A stretch of DNA of 64,000 nt from VYFG01 sp965248685 (GTDB lineage Bacteria; Pseudomonadota; Gammaproteobacteria; Arenicellales; Poriferihabitantaceae), in assembly GCA_965248685.1 (NCBI GenBank), contig CBDFKC010000003.1:2852001-2916000 (forward strand). The letters are read 5' to 3'. Positions 1-9,219 of this stretch are shown here, piece by piece. The notes beneath the pieces were generated by a model. It was given only the letters and a program-made list of their open reading frames with translations, ran no database searches and was not told the DNA's origin. The translations under genes were made by a program, and so were the position numbers. The number at the start of each line of letters is the position of its first letter. Within the stretch, counting starts at the first letter, position 1.

Positions 1-318
1 CCGATATTGTTGCTTAATGTGAACAGGTATTATCGAAGGGATATTACCGAAGCGGAGTTGTATGAGGTTACACGAAAATACTGGATACTGGGAAACAGAC
101 GATTCAAAGTGCGCTACGCCATTGCTATATATAATGGGCTGACTCGCGAAGTGTATGAAGTGAGAAAATGGTTTTGCACTAAGCAAAAGGGAAAATCGCG
201 TTGGGGATTCAAGGGGCGACTGGCAAAAAAAGAAATTCGCAGGGCATTACTCCACAAGTCAATAAAAACTCATTTCAAACCAGGGGCATCGAATCCGGTT
301 AAATATTTGAATTGCTAA
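1..318 (+). CDS. Small conserved hypothetical protein, 5' end outside window
   Basis: The frame is open to base 1 (Pro-Ile before a TTG at 7), so the N-terminus is probably cut by the window edge. The visible protein of about 105 residues is basic and soluble. Its pattern NRYYR, then YEVTRKYW, then YAIAIYNG-hydrophobic-REVYEV, and a C-terminal NPVKYLNC resembles a widespread family of roughly 120-150 residue bacterial proteins that I recall only as hypothetical (typical motifs YEATRGVW, AVYxGxIxEVY and NPxxYxNC). It has no signal peptide or membrane segment. Function is unknown. The ending is intact, with stop at 316-318. Confidence 0.55.
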   Translation, partial: PILLLNVNRYYRRDITEAELYEVTRKYWILGNRRFKVRYAIAIYNGLTREVYEVRKWFCTKQKGKSRWGFKGRLAKKEIRRALLHKSIKTHFKPGASNPVKYLNC

Positions 319-343
319 TCCTGACGGATTTTCGATTGCTATA

Positions 344-2098
344 ATGCCACGGGTGCTAACCCGCAAAATACTCCTACTTTCATTAGGCCTGGCGACACAG
401 ATTTATGCTGTATCCGGCGTGTCTAGTGAGGGAAACTCGACGATCAGCCAGGGTTACTGGGTTACCCGCCTGGATAAACCGGGCGAGGATATTCCTCGCC
501 AAGGACGCTCTTTGTTCGACAAATTATTCGGCGGCAAATCGGTTTCTGATGCCAGATACAATATTCCCTTTCCGTTTGTTGCGCTGGTTAAATTTCTACA
601 GAAAAACGTTTCTCATAGCCAGCGCAAAAGTATCTCTCAGGTAATGATTCCTCTAGGGCGCTCGCTGCAACGGGGGGCGGCGGCGCCGGATTATTTTCGA
701 TATCCGAGACGTGTCATAATGGTCAATGGGGAGCGGGTCGGCACAGCCAGCGAACCTGCCCTGGTGTTCCGTAACCGGATGTTTATCGCTTATCAGGAAA
801 AAGCGATGCAACTTGAAGTGATCAGTTATAACGATGAAGCGGGTCGATTTGAGTTTCAAACCGTAACCGAATATGGGCCGGATCAAATGCCTCAGACACG
901 CTACGCTAATCGGGCCGTATGCATGGGTTGTCACCAGAACGGTGCGCCAATTTTTTCGAAATCACCCTGGGCTGAAACTAACTTTAATCCCGCGATTGCC
1001 AGCGCCATTTCGCAAGCGCAACCAGAGGTGTACCCCAGCTTTCTTGATGCAATTAGTTTTGATGCGTCAACTATGGATATCGCGACCAACTATGCAAATT
1101 ATTTGGGAGTCAGTCAACTATTGTGGCGAGAAGGATGCGAATCTGAACGACCTGAAATGGCGGTATCCGTAGAATGCCGGGCGGCACTACTGATCGCCGC
1201 ACTACAGTTTAAACTCAGTGGCAATTTGGCGTTTGATCAGGATGGTGACAGATTTCAAAAATATGGGCTGACACATATCGCCAGGCATTGGCAGCGAATG
1301 TGGCCTGGTGGGCTATTGATACCGACCGCAGACATTGACGATATTGATCCTCTGGCTGATGTTGCAAACCGGCAGGTCCTGGCCACCGATGAATCGAATT
1401 CTGATCCCCTTGTGCAGAGACCGCCGGGGGCTCACTGGAAGACCCTGAATCTGAGTCTGATGCGCGGCATAGTAGAGCAATTTGCCGGCTTTCTTGCAGA
1501 CTCGGATGCGAGAAAGCTGGATCAAAAATTGATTGGCCTGGTGCAGACATCGGAACACCCAGGCACATTGTTGCAAGCCAATTGCATGATAAGACTTGAG
1601 GGTGCTGGAGAAGGTTGGACCAAAGCGAAGCTAGACTGTGATACTGATAGTTTAAAGCTTTCATTGAGACTGAAACAAAATGGCAACAAATTACGCGAAT
1701 ACGTAATTGAGAAATTGGAGTTTCCAGGACTTGGCTATATCTGGAACGTTGGACTGCGACAGCCAGACTACACCAGCTCGGCGGGTGTTGAAAGAATCTC
1801 TTCGGCTCTGAATAATCACAAGAGCAATACTTCAGCACGATTCTCGAGTGGTGATCGACTTGGACGGCTAAACATCGAATGGCGAAAGACTGCGTTGATA
1901 AATGGCATCGCAACCACCTTTGCGGCAGTCACTGTTGAAATGGTGAAGGATTTTCAAGCGGTGGAAAGCGCTATAGAGAGAATGAGCAGACAGACAATAA
2001 ATGGGGAAAATAATGCTCTGGGATTTCAGTTTTTCAGGCGCCAGGATATTGTAAAGGAGCTGCTTCACAATCTTGGAAAGATTGTAACAACAGATTAA
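344..2098 (+). CDS. Exported protein with a single c-type haem motif
   Basis: A 584-residue protein whose N-terminus (basic start, hydrophobic stretch about 8-24) looks like a signal peptide, suggesting a periplasmic or surface location. A single CMGCH haem-binding motif lies at residues 193-197, in a context (RAVCMGCHQNGAPIFS, then WAETN) that I associate with large uncharacterised proteobacterial monohaem proteins. No other catalytic motif is recognised and there are no later membrane helices. It ends 37 bases before the PhyH gene on the same strand, so co-transcription is possible. An electron-transfer or sensing role is inference only. The ATG at 344 is the first start that keeps the signal sequence. 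Confidence 0.6.
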   Translation: MPRVLTRKILLLSLGLATQIYAVSGVSSEGNSTISQGYWVTRLDKPGEDIPRQGRSLFDKLFGGKSVSDARYNIPFPFVALVKFLQKNVSHSQRKSISQVMIPLGRSLQRGAAAPDYFRYPRRVIMVNGERVGTASEPALVFRNRMFIAYQEKAMQLEVISYNDEAGRFEFQTVTEYGPDQMPQTRYANRAVCMGCHQNGAPIFSKSPWAETNFNPAIASAISQAQPEVYPSFLDAISFDASTMDIATNYANYLGVSQLLWREGCESERPEMAVSVECRAALLIAALQFKLSGNLAFDQDGDRFQKYGLTHIARHWQRMWPGGLLIPTADIDDIDPLADVANRQVLATDESNSDPLVQRPPGAHWKTLNLSLMRGIVEQFAGFLADSDARKLDQKLIGLVQTSEHPGTLLQANCMIRLEGAGEGWTKAKLDCDTDSLKLSLRLKQNGNKLREYVIEKLEFPGLGYIWNVGLRQPDYTSSAGVERISSALNNHKSNTSARFSSGDRLGRLNIEWRKTALINGIATTFAAVTVEMVKDFQAVESAIERMSRQTINGENNALGFQFFRRQDIVKELLHNLGKIVTTD

Positions 2099-2135
2099 GA
2101 TTGCGTTATAACAATTAACCAGATCGGAAATTTTC

Positions 2136-3104
2136 ATGCTAACCGAAGATCAACTGGATAAATTCAAAGAACGTGGATTTCTCGTAATCGAAAATGTACT
2201 GAACGACTCAGACTTATTGCCCCTGGAGTCTGAGTACTGCGAATTACTCGATCGTCATGTACTGCAATATCATCAGGACGGTCGTATTCCATCTTTATTC
2301 GAGGAGCTGAGCTTTGGTGAGCGTTTTAGCCAAGTGGTGGCCATTTGTCCAGAGTGCATCGATTTTCTGAATATATCTCTTCCTCTGGTTAACGGTAGAG
2401 TTGACCCTGATAAGTACCACTCACATGCTGGCCCTGGGATTTTCTCTGTGCTACGAAATAGTAAGATCCTGGATATCGTCGAATCCGTTCTTGGTCCTGA
2501 AATTTCCTCCAGTCCCGTTCAACAAATGCGGATTAAACCCCCACAAAAAAAACTACTCGAGCAAAGCATTACCCATTCGGGAGTTGGCTTAACCACATGG
2601 CACCAGGATACCGTTGCGGTGCTTCCGGAAGCGAATGATACCAATCAGTTAACGGTTTGGGTTGCGGTTACAGATGCGAACGAAGAAAACGGCTGCCTGG
2701 TTTCCATTCCTTGCAGCCATTTAGAGGGTGCTCATCCCCATACCCCCGGTGCTATTCCCAGAGAACCCTCGATTCCTGATGAGATTATTGGCGGGCGCGA
2801 AGGTGTATCTCTCCCGGTTAACCGCGGTGGCGTTATCATATTTCACAAGCAAAATATTCATCGTTCGCTGCCAAACAGATCAGACCATTTTCGCTGGAGT
2901 ATCGACATCCGTTACCACCCAACCGGACAACCTAACGGAAGGCCGGCATTTCCCGGATTTATAGCAAGGAGCAAGTCCAGTCCAGAATCAGAGCTAACGG
3001 ACCCTGAGAAATGGGTGCAGCTCTGGGACGACGCGAGGAACCGCATTATCGAAGGAAAGGTTAACGGACCCATTTTTAAAGATTGGACTAATTCGGTAGT
3101 CTAA
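2136..3104 (+). CDS. Phytanoyl-CoA dioxygenase (PhyH) family protein
   Basis: A 322-residue cytoplasmic Fe(II)/2-oxoglutarate oxygenase of the PhyH family, which hydroxylates small molecules or acyl groups with release of succinate and CO2. Visible ligands are H156-x-D158 (WHQD) and H242 (NIHRSLPN) for iron, and R254 for 2-oxoglutarate, with the typical core TVWVAVTDANEENGCL between them. Length and order fit the family (about 280-330 residues). It follows the monohaem protein gene. The substrate cannot be read from sequence. It is the first of four 2OG-type oxygenases within 20 kb. Confidence 0.85.
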   Translation: MLTEDQLDKFKERGFLVIENVLNDSDLLPLESEYCELLDRHVLQYHQDGRIPSLFEELSFGERFSQVVAICPECIDFLNISLPLVNGRVDPDKYHSHAGPGIFSVLRNSKILDIVESVLGPEISSSPVQQMRIKPPQKKLLEQSITHSGVGLTTWHQDTVAVLPEANDTNQLTVWVAVTDANEENGCLVSIPCSHLEGAHPHTPGAIPREPSIPDEIIGGREGVSLPVNRGGVIIFHKQNIHRSLPNRSDHFRWSIDIRYHPTGQPNGRPAFPGFIARSKSSPESELTDPEKWVQLWDDARNRIIEGKVNGPIFKDWTNSVV

Positions 3105-3134
3105 CCACTTTGATAGAAAAGGTGATTACGTAAA

Positions 3135-4660
3135 TCAATCGTTCTTGCTCTTCGACAGAAATGGTCGTTCGATATGAGAATAGGTAAACAAACTTATTAA
3201 CCAGGTTAACAACGAAGCAACGATAAACAGCTTCGCCCCTAGTAGGGGTTTATTCAGAAACTTCTGGCTAAAATCCAGTATAAACTGGATCACGAATGGG
3301 TGTAGCAAGTAGAAACTGAATCCGACAATTCCAACCGCCCGCAATGGCAGCCATTTCAATACCGAGCCCAGGGCTGAGTGCGGAGCAACCAATAATAGGA
3401 GTAGTATTAATGCGAGCAAGATGGCGAATAACTTTGGGAAATTGACCGGGAGTGTTACGTTATCCATGACATACGTTGAAGTAAAACCATAACATGATGC
3501 GATCAATATCATGGCAAAAAGTAACAGTCCTATTGCGCCAAATACCTGTTGTTTGGTCGGGCTTGCAGTTCGTCGAATTTGCTCCAGAAAGGGAGTCAAA
3601 CTGGCAATAACAACGCCGAGTAAAAACCACCCTACGTAAGGTGGACGACCGGTTCCGGGCAAAGTGAAGGGCGCCAATTCAGGCTTCCAGAGAAACAGGA
3701 TGCATAGCCCGAGCATCCCTGGGAAAAATAGACTTTTGGAGATATTGCTGCACATCCATCCGAATACCATGATAAATGGGAGCAGGAGGTAAAAACTCAA
3801 TTCCTGAGGGATTGTCCAGAAGTGTCCGTTAGCTGCCAAAAATAGCAAATGCTCTACCATGAGAGGCGTTTCGTGACCGAACCCGTAGATAATTATAATT
3901 ACAAAAAAATACATTGGCAGAATTCGCCCAATGCGGCGCATCATATAGGGGCCGACGTAGTGACGGTCTATGGCTCTACCAGGTTTCTTCACAAATGGAA
4001 GTGCGAGCAAGTAGCCACTGAGGATGAAGAATAACCAGACACCGGTTGCGCCGGCCCCGGCAAATGGTGCCCAAGTGTGTTCGAGCATGACCAGAAGTGC
4101 GGCTACCCCGCGCAGCCCGTCAAGCTGTATTATTTGATTGGAGCCGACTCGTGGCCGAATATCTGTAATCGCTGGAATCGGAATTGGACGAAAGGTATGC
4201 AACACAAAGCCTACAAACAGCGTCACTAGTAAGCCAATTCCATAGCTAAGGAACGGATTTTCCTGGTGCAGATCAATGTTGATATCAAGAAACGCCTTAT
4301 GGGATATAACGTTGAGCTCTAGCGTATCGTCAGCAATACGGGTTTCCACCTGGGCATTGCCCGTACCCAATGCCTGGTCAAGATCCTGCCCCTTAAGAAT
4401 TGTTGTTTGGTCTGCATGTTGGTTGTGCATGCCAAATTCCCAGATTGACAGCGTGGTTGGACGTTCAATTTCCAGTTGTAAGCGGTCGCCCAAATGAGAT
4501 TGGTTGCGAAACTGTAGCCTTACCGGCCCGGTAGGAAAGATTAGGGTCCGTACGGTGCCGTTGGCTCTAAACAGACCTGACCCGGGATCCCGGGTTCCAT
4601 AGTTAATCGCGACCTGGGTTTCCGAGCTGGCCTGGGCCGCTATATAAACTTGTACGAAAC
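3135..4660 (-). pseudogene. Acyltransferase-3 family protein, C-terminal part, 5' end lost at IS junction
   Basis: The minus-strand frame encodes a membrane O-acyltransferase of the acyltransferase-3 (OafA/NolL) family: LDGLRGVAALLVMLEH with the conserved His near the domain start, followed by about ten hydrophobic helices and a basic C-terminus. Upstream of the domain is a periplasmic-looking beta region and one helix. The frame continues beyond a possible TTG start at 4493 through about 55 more plausible residues (ending VQVYIAAQAQA in reverse direction) with no ATG or GTG, and stops at 4662-4664, exactly where an IS91-type element begins. I therefore read it as an interrupted gene whose start lies beyond the element (see 7176-7367). 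Expression from the internal TTG cannot be excluded. Confidence 0.7.
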
Positions 4661-4786
4661 GCTATCGCGTAACCCAGTAGCAAGGTAGCTACCCGCCTCA
4701 TCGTTATTGCATTAGCCAACAGGGCCTGTCCCGTGTTTATGTTGTAGTTCCAACACTTCAACAACCACACTAACGGAGACAGACCC

Positions 4787-5659
4787 ATGACCCAGTCTAA
4801 CAAACCTATCAGCCCTTTACGTCAACGTATGATCGAAGATATGACCATGCGTAAACTCGGCGCGAAAACCCAAAAGGATTACATTCGCGTCGTTGCACAG
4901 TTTTCAAAGTATCTAAAGCGGCCTCTACCCACGACAACGGTCGAGGATTTACGCCAATATCTTCTTCACCTTAGCCATCAAGGTAAATCGCCTAGCTCGA
5001 TTAATATGAGCGTTTCAGGACTCAAATTCTTCTTTGGCACCACCCTCGACCGGCCGGAATTAATCCGGAAGTTACGGCATCAACCACTGCCACAGAAAAC
5101 ACCGGAGATACTCAGTATCGAAGAAGTGACCCGCCTGATCCAATGTGCCGGTGATTTGCGCTATCAAGCCGCCTTCAGCGTCGCCTACGGGGCCGGGTTA
5201 CGTGCCAGCGAAATCACCCATCTTAAAGTCACTGATGTCGACAGAGAGCGGATGGTTCTACGTGTCGAACAAGGCAAGGGCGGGCGTGACCGTAATGCGA
5301 TGCTGTCCCCCGAGTTACTCACGGTGTTAGATAAATGGATTCAGCAGGAACCACAACATCATCAGAAGTTGCCCGGCGGTTGGCTGTTTCCAGGACTCAA
5401 TCCGATCAACCCCCTGTCGGCCCGCCAGCTCAGTCGCGAGTTTCAGTGTGCGCGTAAAGCCGCACAAGTCAACAAAGCAGTGACGCTCCATTCTCTGCGT
5501 CATGCCTTTGCTACTCACCTGCTGGAACAACATGTCGATATCCGGTTTATTCAAGTGTTGTTAGGACATAATAAGCTCGAAAGTACGGCGCGTTATAGCC
5601 ATGTCGCCGCCAACCGATTACGGGAGATTAAAGGGCCGCTGGCCTATCTGAAGTTGTAA
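4787..5659 (+). CDS. Tyrosine recombinase of the IS91-type element
   Basis: A 290-residue site-specific recombinase with an N-terminal SAM-like core-binding domain (about residues 10-95) and a C-terminal catalytic domain. The full catalytic set is visible: R139 (GLRASE), K164 (GKGGRDR), H235-x-x-R238 (HSLRH), H261 (LLGH) and nucleophile Y270 (STARYSH). The short XerC/D-like size and its position 11 bases upstream of the HUH transposase fit the accessory integrase found in part of the IS91 family. Its likely role is resolution or integration of the rolling-circle intermediate, though that role is not established. All key residues are intact, so it may be active. Confidence 0.9.
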   Translation: MTQSNKPISPLRQRMIEDMTMRKLGAKTQKDYIRVVAQFSKYLKRPLPTTTVEDLRQYLLHLSHQGKSPSSINMSVSGLKFFFGTTLDRPELIRKLRHQPLPQKTPEILSIEEVTRLIQCAGDLRYQAAFSVAYGAGLRASEITHLKVTDVDRERMVLRVEQGKGGRDRNAMLSPELLTVLDKWIQQEPQHHQKLPGGWLFPGLNPINPLSARQLSREFQCARKAAQVNKAVTLHSLRHAFATHLLEQHVDIRFIQVLLGHNKLESTARYSHVAANRLREIKGPLAYLKL

Positions 5660-5670
5660 CCCCTAACGGT

Positions 5671-6864
5671 GTGATCCAGCCTCAGTGGGAGGTCGCGGAT
5701 ATCTTCCGCGACCAGGGCCCCGTATGGCGACAGGCTCATAGTGCGAGCCTCGGCCAACTCAAAGCGATGTCGGCCATTGAACAATGTCGTTCTGCTGGCC
5801 TCGGCGGACATGTGTTGCATTGTCGTGAATGCGAGGAGGTGCAGATTGCCTATAACTCTTGTCGAAACCGCCATTGCCCAAAGTGTCAAAGCAGCGCTGC
5901 CAAACGATGGCTTGAGGCGCGACAACAAGACCTGCTACCGGTCGACTACTATCATGTCGTGTTTACGCTACCGGCCTTGGTCGGTGACATTGCTTATTAC
6001 AACCCTCAATTAGTCTATAACTTATTGTTCAAGGTCACGGCACAAACACTCCGTCTCATTGCGGCAGACCCTCAGCATCTGGGTGCCGACATTGGCGTCA
6101 CGGCAGTATTGCATACCTGGGGCTCCGCCTTGACACACCACCCGCATTTACATTGCATTGTGCCCGGAGGTGGTCTCACCAAACAAGGGCAGTGGAAGCC
6201 CTGTAAACAAGGGTATTTCTTATGCGTCAAAGTTCTGTCTAAACTGTTTCGACGGTTGTTTCTGGAACAACTCACTGCTTTGCATCCACAGCTCAAGTTT
6301 TACGGCAGGCTGACCGATTTAGGGGATGAACAGGCATTCAAGAATTATCTTCGCCCTGTTCGGAAGACCAGCTGGTTTGTCTATGCCAAGAAACCCTTCT
6401 CAGGACCGCGTGCGGTACTCCGGTATCTATCACGTTATACCCATCGAGTGGCGATCTCCAATAGTCGTATCAAACAGTATGATGGACAAACGGTGTCCTT
6501 TACATGGAAAGACTATCGGGCCAAGGACGTGGAGAGATTTAAGATGATGCGTCTTTCTACTGACGAGTTTATCCGACGTTTCCTGATGCATGTTCTACCG
6601 CCGCGCTTTCATCGAATTAGACACTTTGGTTTGTTTGCCAACCATCAGCGTAAGCAGAACTTGCACTGTGTTCGACAATTGCTGGGCGACACTAACGCAG
6701 CAACGGAACAGGGTGAGCAGAACACGGATACCGCCCCATCGTCTGATCAACAGAAAACGGAGTACACATCGGCATTCATGTGCCGAACTTGTGGCACATC
6801 ACTAATCGTGATTGAAACGTTAGAACGCCTGCATCGGCCCCACCCAAGAGGACCACCAAGTTGA
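5671..6864 (+). CDS. IS91 family HUH (Y2) transposase
   Basis: A 397-residue rolling-circle transposase starting at GTG, 11 bases after the recombinase. The N-terminal zinc-binding domain has Cys at 51, 54, 64, 69 and 72 (CRNRHCPKC). The HUH metal motif is HLH at 159-161, inside HPHLHCIVPGGG, and the two candidate nucleophiles are Y252 and Y256 in RYLSRYTHR. The C-terminus has an extra CRTCG pair. It cuts and transfers one strand between the element's ends and targets short tetranucleotides. Length is normal for the family and nothing is disrupted. Confidence 0.93.
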   Translation: MIQPQWEVADIFRDQGPVWRQAHSASLGQLKAMSAIEQCRSAGLGGHVLHCRECEEVQIAYNSCRNRHCPKCQSSAAKRWLEARQQDLLPVDYYHVVFTLPALVGDIAYYNPQLVYNLLFKVTAQTLRLIAADPQHLGADIGVTAVLHTWGSALTHHPHLHCIVPGGGLTKQGQWKPCKQGYFLCVKVLSKLFRRLFLEQLTALHPQLKFYGRLTDLGDEQAFKNYLRPVRKTSWFVYAKKPFSGPRAVLRYLSRYTHRVAISNSRIKQYDGQTVSFTWKDYRAKDVERFKMMRLSTDEFIRRFLMHVLPPRFHRIRHFGLFANHQRKQNLHCVRQLLGDTNAATEQGEQNTDTAPSSDQQKTEYTSAFMCRTCGTSLIVIETLERLHRPHPRGPPS

Positions 6865-7135
6865 CATACTTGATTAGTCTAGGCGCTGAACTATTATCGC
6901 TTCCTAGTGGAGGCGTGGAGACCTCATGGTCTGAGACAGATATCTCCCCTATCAGCCAATCAAAACCAACCAGAATAGATCAAAATAATTGTCATTGTCT
7001 TGGATATCGGCGCAGACAATTAGAAAATCTGATTGTTACAAAAAATAAGAAAACGTTAAACACGACGAAACAGACCACCCAGTCTCCATACTTTCCCCAT
7101 AGCACCTCTTCAAGCCCCGCGTTTCCCACATGAAC

Positions 7136-7210
7136 GATTATTAGCCACCTGCGCTCAGAATGCAGCGTAATAATCCTATGGGATAGTATCTGCGCAGATG
7201 GCTAACAATC
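7136..7210. repeat. Long imperfect inverted repeat at the right side of the IS element
   Basis: GATTATTAGCCACCTGCGC at 7136-7154 is the reverse complement, with two mismatches, of GCGCAGATGGCTAACAATC at 7192-7210, leaving a loop of about 37 bases. There is no T-run after it, so a terminator is unlikely. The position suggests the hairpin-bearing end of the IS91-type element, but the right arm also overlaps the open minus-strand frame 7176-7367, so the exact border is unclear. Confidence 0.6.
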
Positions 7211-7367
7211 CTTTACCATAGTCGACTTTCTTGAGAACGCCTTGTTTGATAACTTGGGACGCTATCGCACCGCAACACAAGGCAATTAACAGGATAAAGA
7301 ACTTCTTGCCCGTGATGGTTTTCCGTTCCTGCACCAACCTGTTTCCAGGTTTTTCCACGTAGAACAT
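7176..7367 (-). pseudogene. Probable N-terminal fragment of the split acyltransferase
   Basis: A 63-codon minus-strand frame: an ATG, a basic stretch (NRLVQERKTITGKK) and a hydrophobic segment (FFILLIALCCGAIAS), then a short tail ending at the inverted repeat. A basic start plus one helix is what would be expected in front of the periplasmic region at the broken end of the acyltransferase at 4660. The strand and order (N-terminal part at higher coordinates) also match a gene cut by the 2.5-kb element. Alternatively it is the remnant of another acyltransferase, since YVEKPGNRL also resembles C-terminal ends of that family. Evidence is positional and compositional, not a homology match. Confidence 0.4.
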
Positions 7368-7605
7368 GCATCAAATGCCACGATTAAAACTTTGCGCTGG
7401 ATTTTATTTAACAGCAGGTAAGTTTGGCAACCCTGGATAGGGTATTTTTTGGAGAAACATTGAAAATATCGAGCACCACTTTGTTAGTTGTTCCCTATTT
7501 CGGCTGAGCCAATTTTGTTGTACTCTAAATATTTCACCAAAATCGCCTCAACATGTGTTCGGTACTTCCTGTGCCATAGGTATGTAACCTCGCATTATTC
7601 CTGAA

Positions 7606-8661
7606 ATGATTGATCCCATTGCCCCTACCAATATCGTTGACCCCAAAACGGCTGGACACCGTAGTGCGGACTTTTCGGAAATTCCAGTTGTGGACTTGGC
7701 GCCGATATTTTCCGGAGATACAAAGGCGAAGCAAAGAATGGCGGGCGAGATACGTCGCGCCTGTATAGATGTCGGTTTTTTTTATGTAAAGAATCATGGG
7801 GTCGCAAAAGATCTGATTCAGGGAGTACATCGGCAAACAAAACAATTCTTCACATTGCCATCGGAAATAAAACAACAGTACGATATAGGCGATATTAATC
7901 GTCACCGCGGCTTTGTTCCCATTGGTGCACTCACCGCCGGACCCGATGCTGATCCCGACCAACAGGAAGGATATGAGGTCGCACTCGAACTGGCAGAGAC
8001 CGATCCGGACTATCTGGCCGGGAGTAAGTTATTTGGCCCCAATGTGTGGCCAACAGAGTTGCCCCAATTTCAGCCGCAGGTATATTCGTATTTTCAATCA
8101 GTGTTTAGTTTGGGCTGCAAATTATTTGGATCGTTTGCTCTCGCTTTAAATCTTCCCGAAGATTTTTTTAACTCCGAACTCAGTAAGCCAATTGCTCAAT
8201 TGCGCCTTTTATACTATCCGCCGACTACAGAAATGCGACCCGAGCCAACAATGGGAATTGGCGCGCATACTGACTATGAGTGTTTTACCATTCTATGGCA
8301 AACAGAACCCGGCTTACAAGTTCAGAACCGGGCAAATCAATGGATAGATGCTCCTCCGATGGACGGATGTTTTCTGATCAATCTCGGTGACATGATGATG
8401 CGTTGGACTAACAATCTGTTCCGGTCGACGCCCCATCGAGTGGTCACCAGAACCCAAAAAAATCGTTACTCGTTTCCTTTTTTCTTTGCGGCAAATTACG
8501 ATACCGTAGTTAGGTGTCTCGATATCTGCGTCAGTGAGGAAAACCCGCCGGCTTACCCTCCAACAAAATTTGGATACTGGGTTGAAAATATGCATGCGTA
8601 CTCGTACGTTTATAGACACCACGAAAGAGGAAAATTACCAGACCCAGAATTGCGCGATTAG
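7606..8661 (+). CDS. Isopenicillin-N-synthase-like 2OG-Fe(II) oxygenase
   Basis: A 351-residue soluble oxygenase with the N-terminal DIOX_N domain (IPVVDLAPIF, then GFFYVKNHGV) and C-terminal 2OG-Fe(II) domain. Iron ligands are H221-x-D223 (AHTDYECFT) and H277 (TPHRVV); R287-x-S289 (RYS) binds 2-oxoglutarate. All are present, so it should be catalytic: hydroxylation or oxidative cyclisation of a small substrate. It heads a run of same-strand genes (ABM-fold protein, enolase-superfamily enzyme, ABC importer) and the next gene starts 25 bases downstream, suggesting a shared transcript. The substrate is unknown; context points to an amino-acid-like or betaine-like compound. Confidence 0.88.
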   Translation: MIDPIAPTNIVDPKTAGHRSADFSEIPVVDLAPIFSGDTKAKQRMAGEIRRACIDVGFFYVKNHGVAKDLIQGVHRQTKQFFTLPSEIKQQYDIGDINRHRGFVPIGALTAGPDADPDQQEGYEVALELAETDPDYLAGSKLFGPNVWPTELPQFQPQVYSYFQSVFSLGCKLFGSFALALNLPEDFFNSELSKPIAQLRLLYYPPTTEMRPEPTMGIGAHTDYECFTILWQTEPGLQVQNRANQWIDAPPMDGCFLINLGDMMMRWTNNLFRSTPHRVVTRTQKNRYSFPFFFAANYDTVVRCLDICVSEENPPAYPPTKFGYWVENMHAYSYVYRHHERGKLPDPELRD

Positions 8662-8686
8662 AAATTTACAAACAGGTAATATTAAA

Positions 8687-9046
8687 ATGACAAATAATAT
8701 ATTTTGGGTTCTTGAAATGAATATCAACTCGGGGAAAATGGAATTGGTGAGGTCATTAATGACCGAGATGATTGAAGCCACGTTTGAGCAGGAACCAGGA
8801 GCAATAAATTACGAATGGTTTATTGATGAAGACACTGGCAGTTGTCATATTTATGAACGTTACTCAGATTCAGATGCAGTAATGGTGCACCTCGAAAACT
8901 TTGGAGAAAAATTTGCTGAACGATTCCTGGAATATATGACGCCGGGTAGATTCGCCGTATACGGAAAGCCCAGCGAGCAGGTGGTCGAGGCTTTGAATGG
9001 ATTTGGTGCTGCTTATTATTCTGACTACTCGGGATTTGCCCGCTAG
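8687..9046 (+). CDS. Antibiotic biosynthesis monooxygenase (ABM) fold protein
   Basis: A 119-residue ferredoxin-like alpha+beta protein. Signs are an N-terminal strand (FWVLEMNI), a helix (MELVRSLMTEMIEATFEQEPGA), the INYEWFIDEDTGSCHIYERYSDSDAVMVHLENF core, and a C-terminal strand. Members include cofactor-free monooxygenases and haem- or quinone-acting enzymes. I chose the ATG at 8687, 25 bases after the dioxygenase stop; a longer frame exists upstream but overlaps that gene with non-family sequence. Its position between an oxygenase and an enolase-superfamily enzyme suggests a step in the same pathway. Confidence 0.75.
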   Translation: MTNNIFWVLEMNINSGKMELVRSLMTEMIEATFEQEPGAINYEWFIDEDTGSCHIYERYSDSDAVMVHLENFGEKFAERFLEYMTPGRFAVYGKPSEQVVEALNGFGAAYYSDYSGFAR

Positions 9047-9219
9047 CAATTTGTTTTACAAAACAGGCCTAACAGGTCGTTGAATTTGAGGTTAACCTCC
9101 GTTACTAAGTCAGTTACCGCTAATAGTGTGGTTGATCGGCAATTGGTTTTTATCACGGATATTCTTTGAATTCATGATTAGTATTTTAACCATGTATTCG
9201 ACACTCAATCGAAAATAAT

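Larger units (their letters stand above)
4661..7210 (+). mobile_element. IS91-type insertion sequence with tyrosine recombinase plus HUH transposase
   Basis: A composite of two adjacent genes (tyrosine recombinase 4787-5659, Y2/HUH transposase 5671-6864) with short noncoding flanks, an arrangement known for some IS91-family elements. The left limit is inferred from where the interrupted acyltransferase frame ends (about 4650-4660; a CTTG tetranucleotide, a known IS91 target type, lies at 4648-4651). The right limit is inferred from the long inverted repeat at 7136-7210, since IS91-family ends carry hairpins. No target duplication is expected for this rolling-circle family. The right flank from 6865 to 7135 holds no convincing gene. 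Both borders are approximate. Confidence 0.75.

Noticed and set aside
6861..7133. A 90-codon plus-strand frame after the IS91 transposase
   Set aside because: The translation is low-complexity (Ser/Thr/Pro/Asn rich) with no family pattern, and it lies in the element's noncoding right flank.
8534..8686. N-terminal extension of the ABM-fold protein
   Set aside because: It overlaps the 2OG oxygenase gene and codes for sequence without similarity to the family; the ATG at 8687 gives a normal length.
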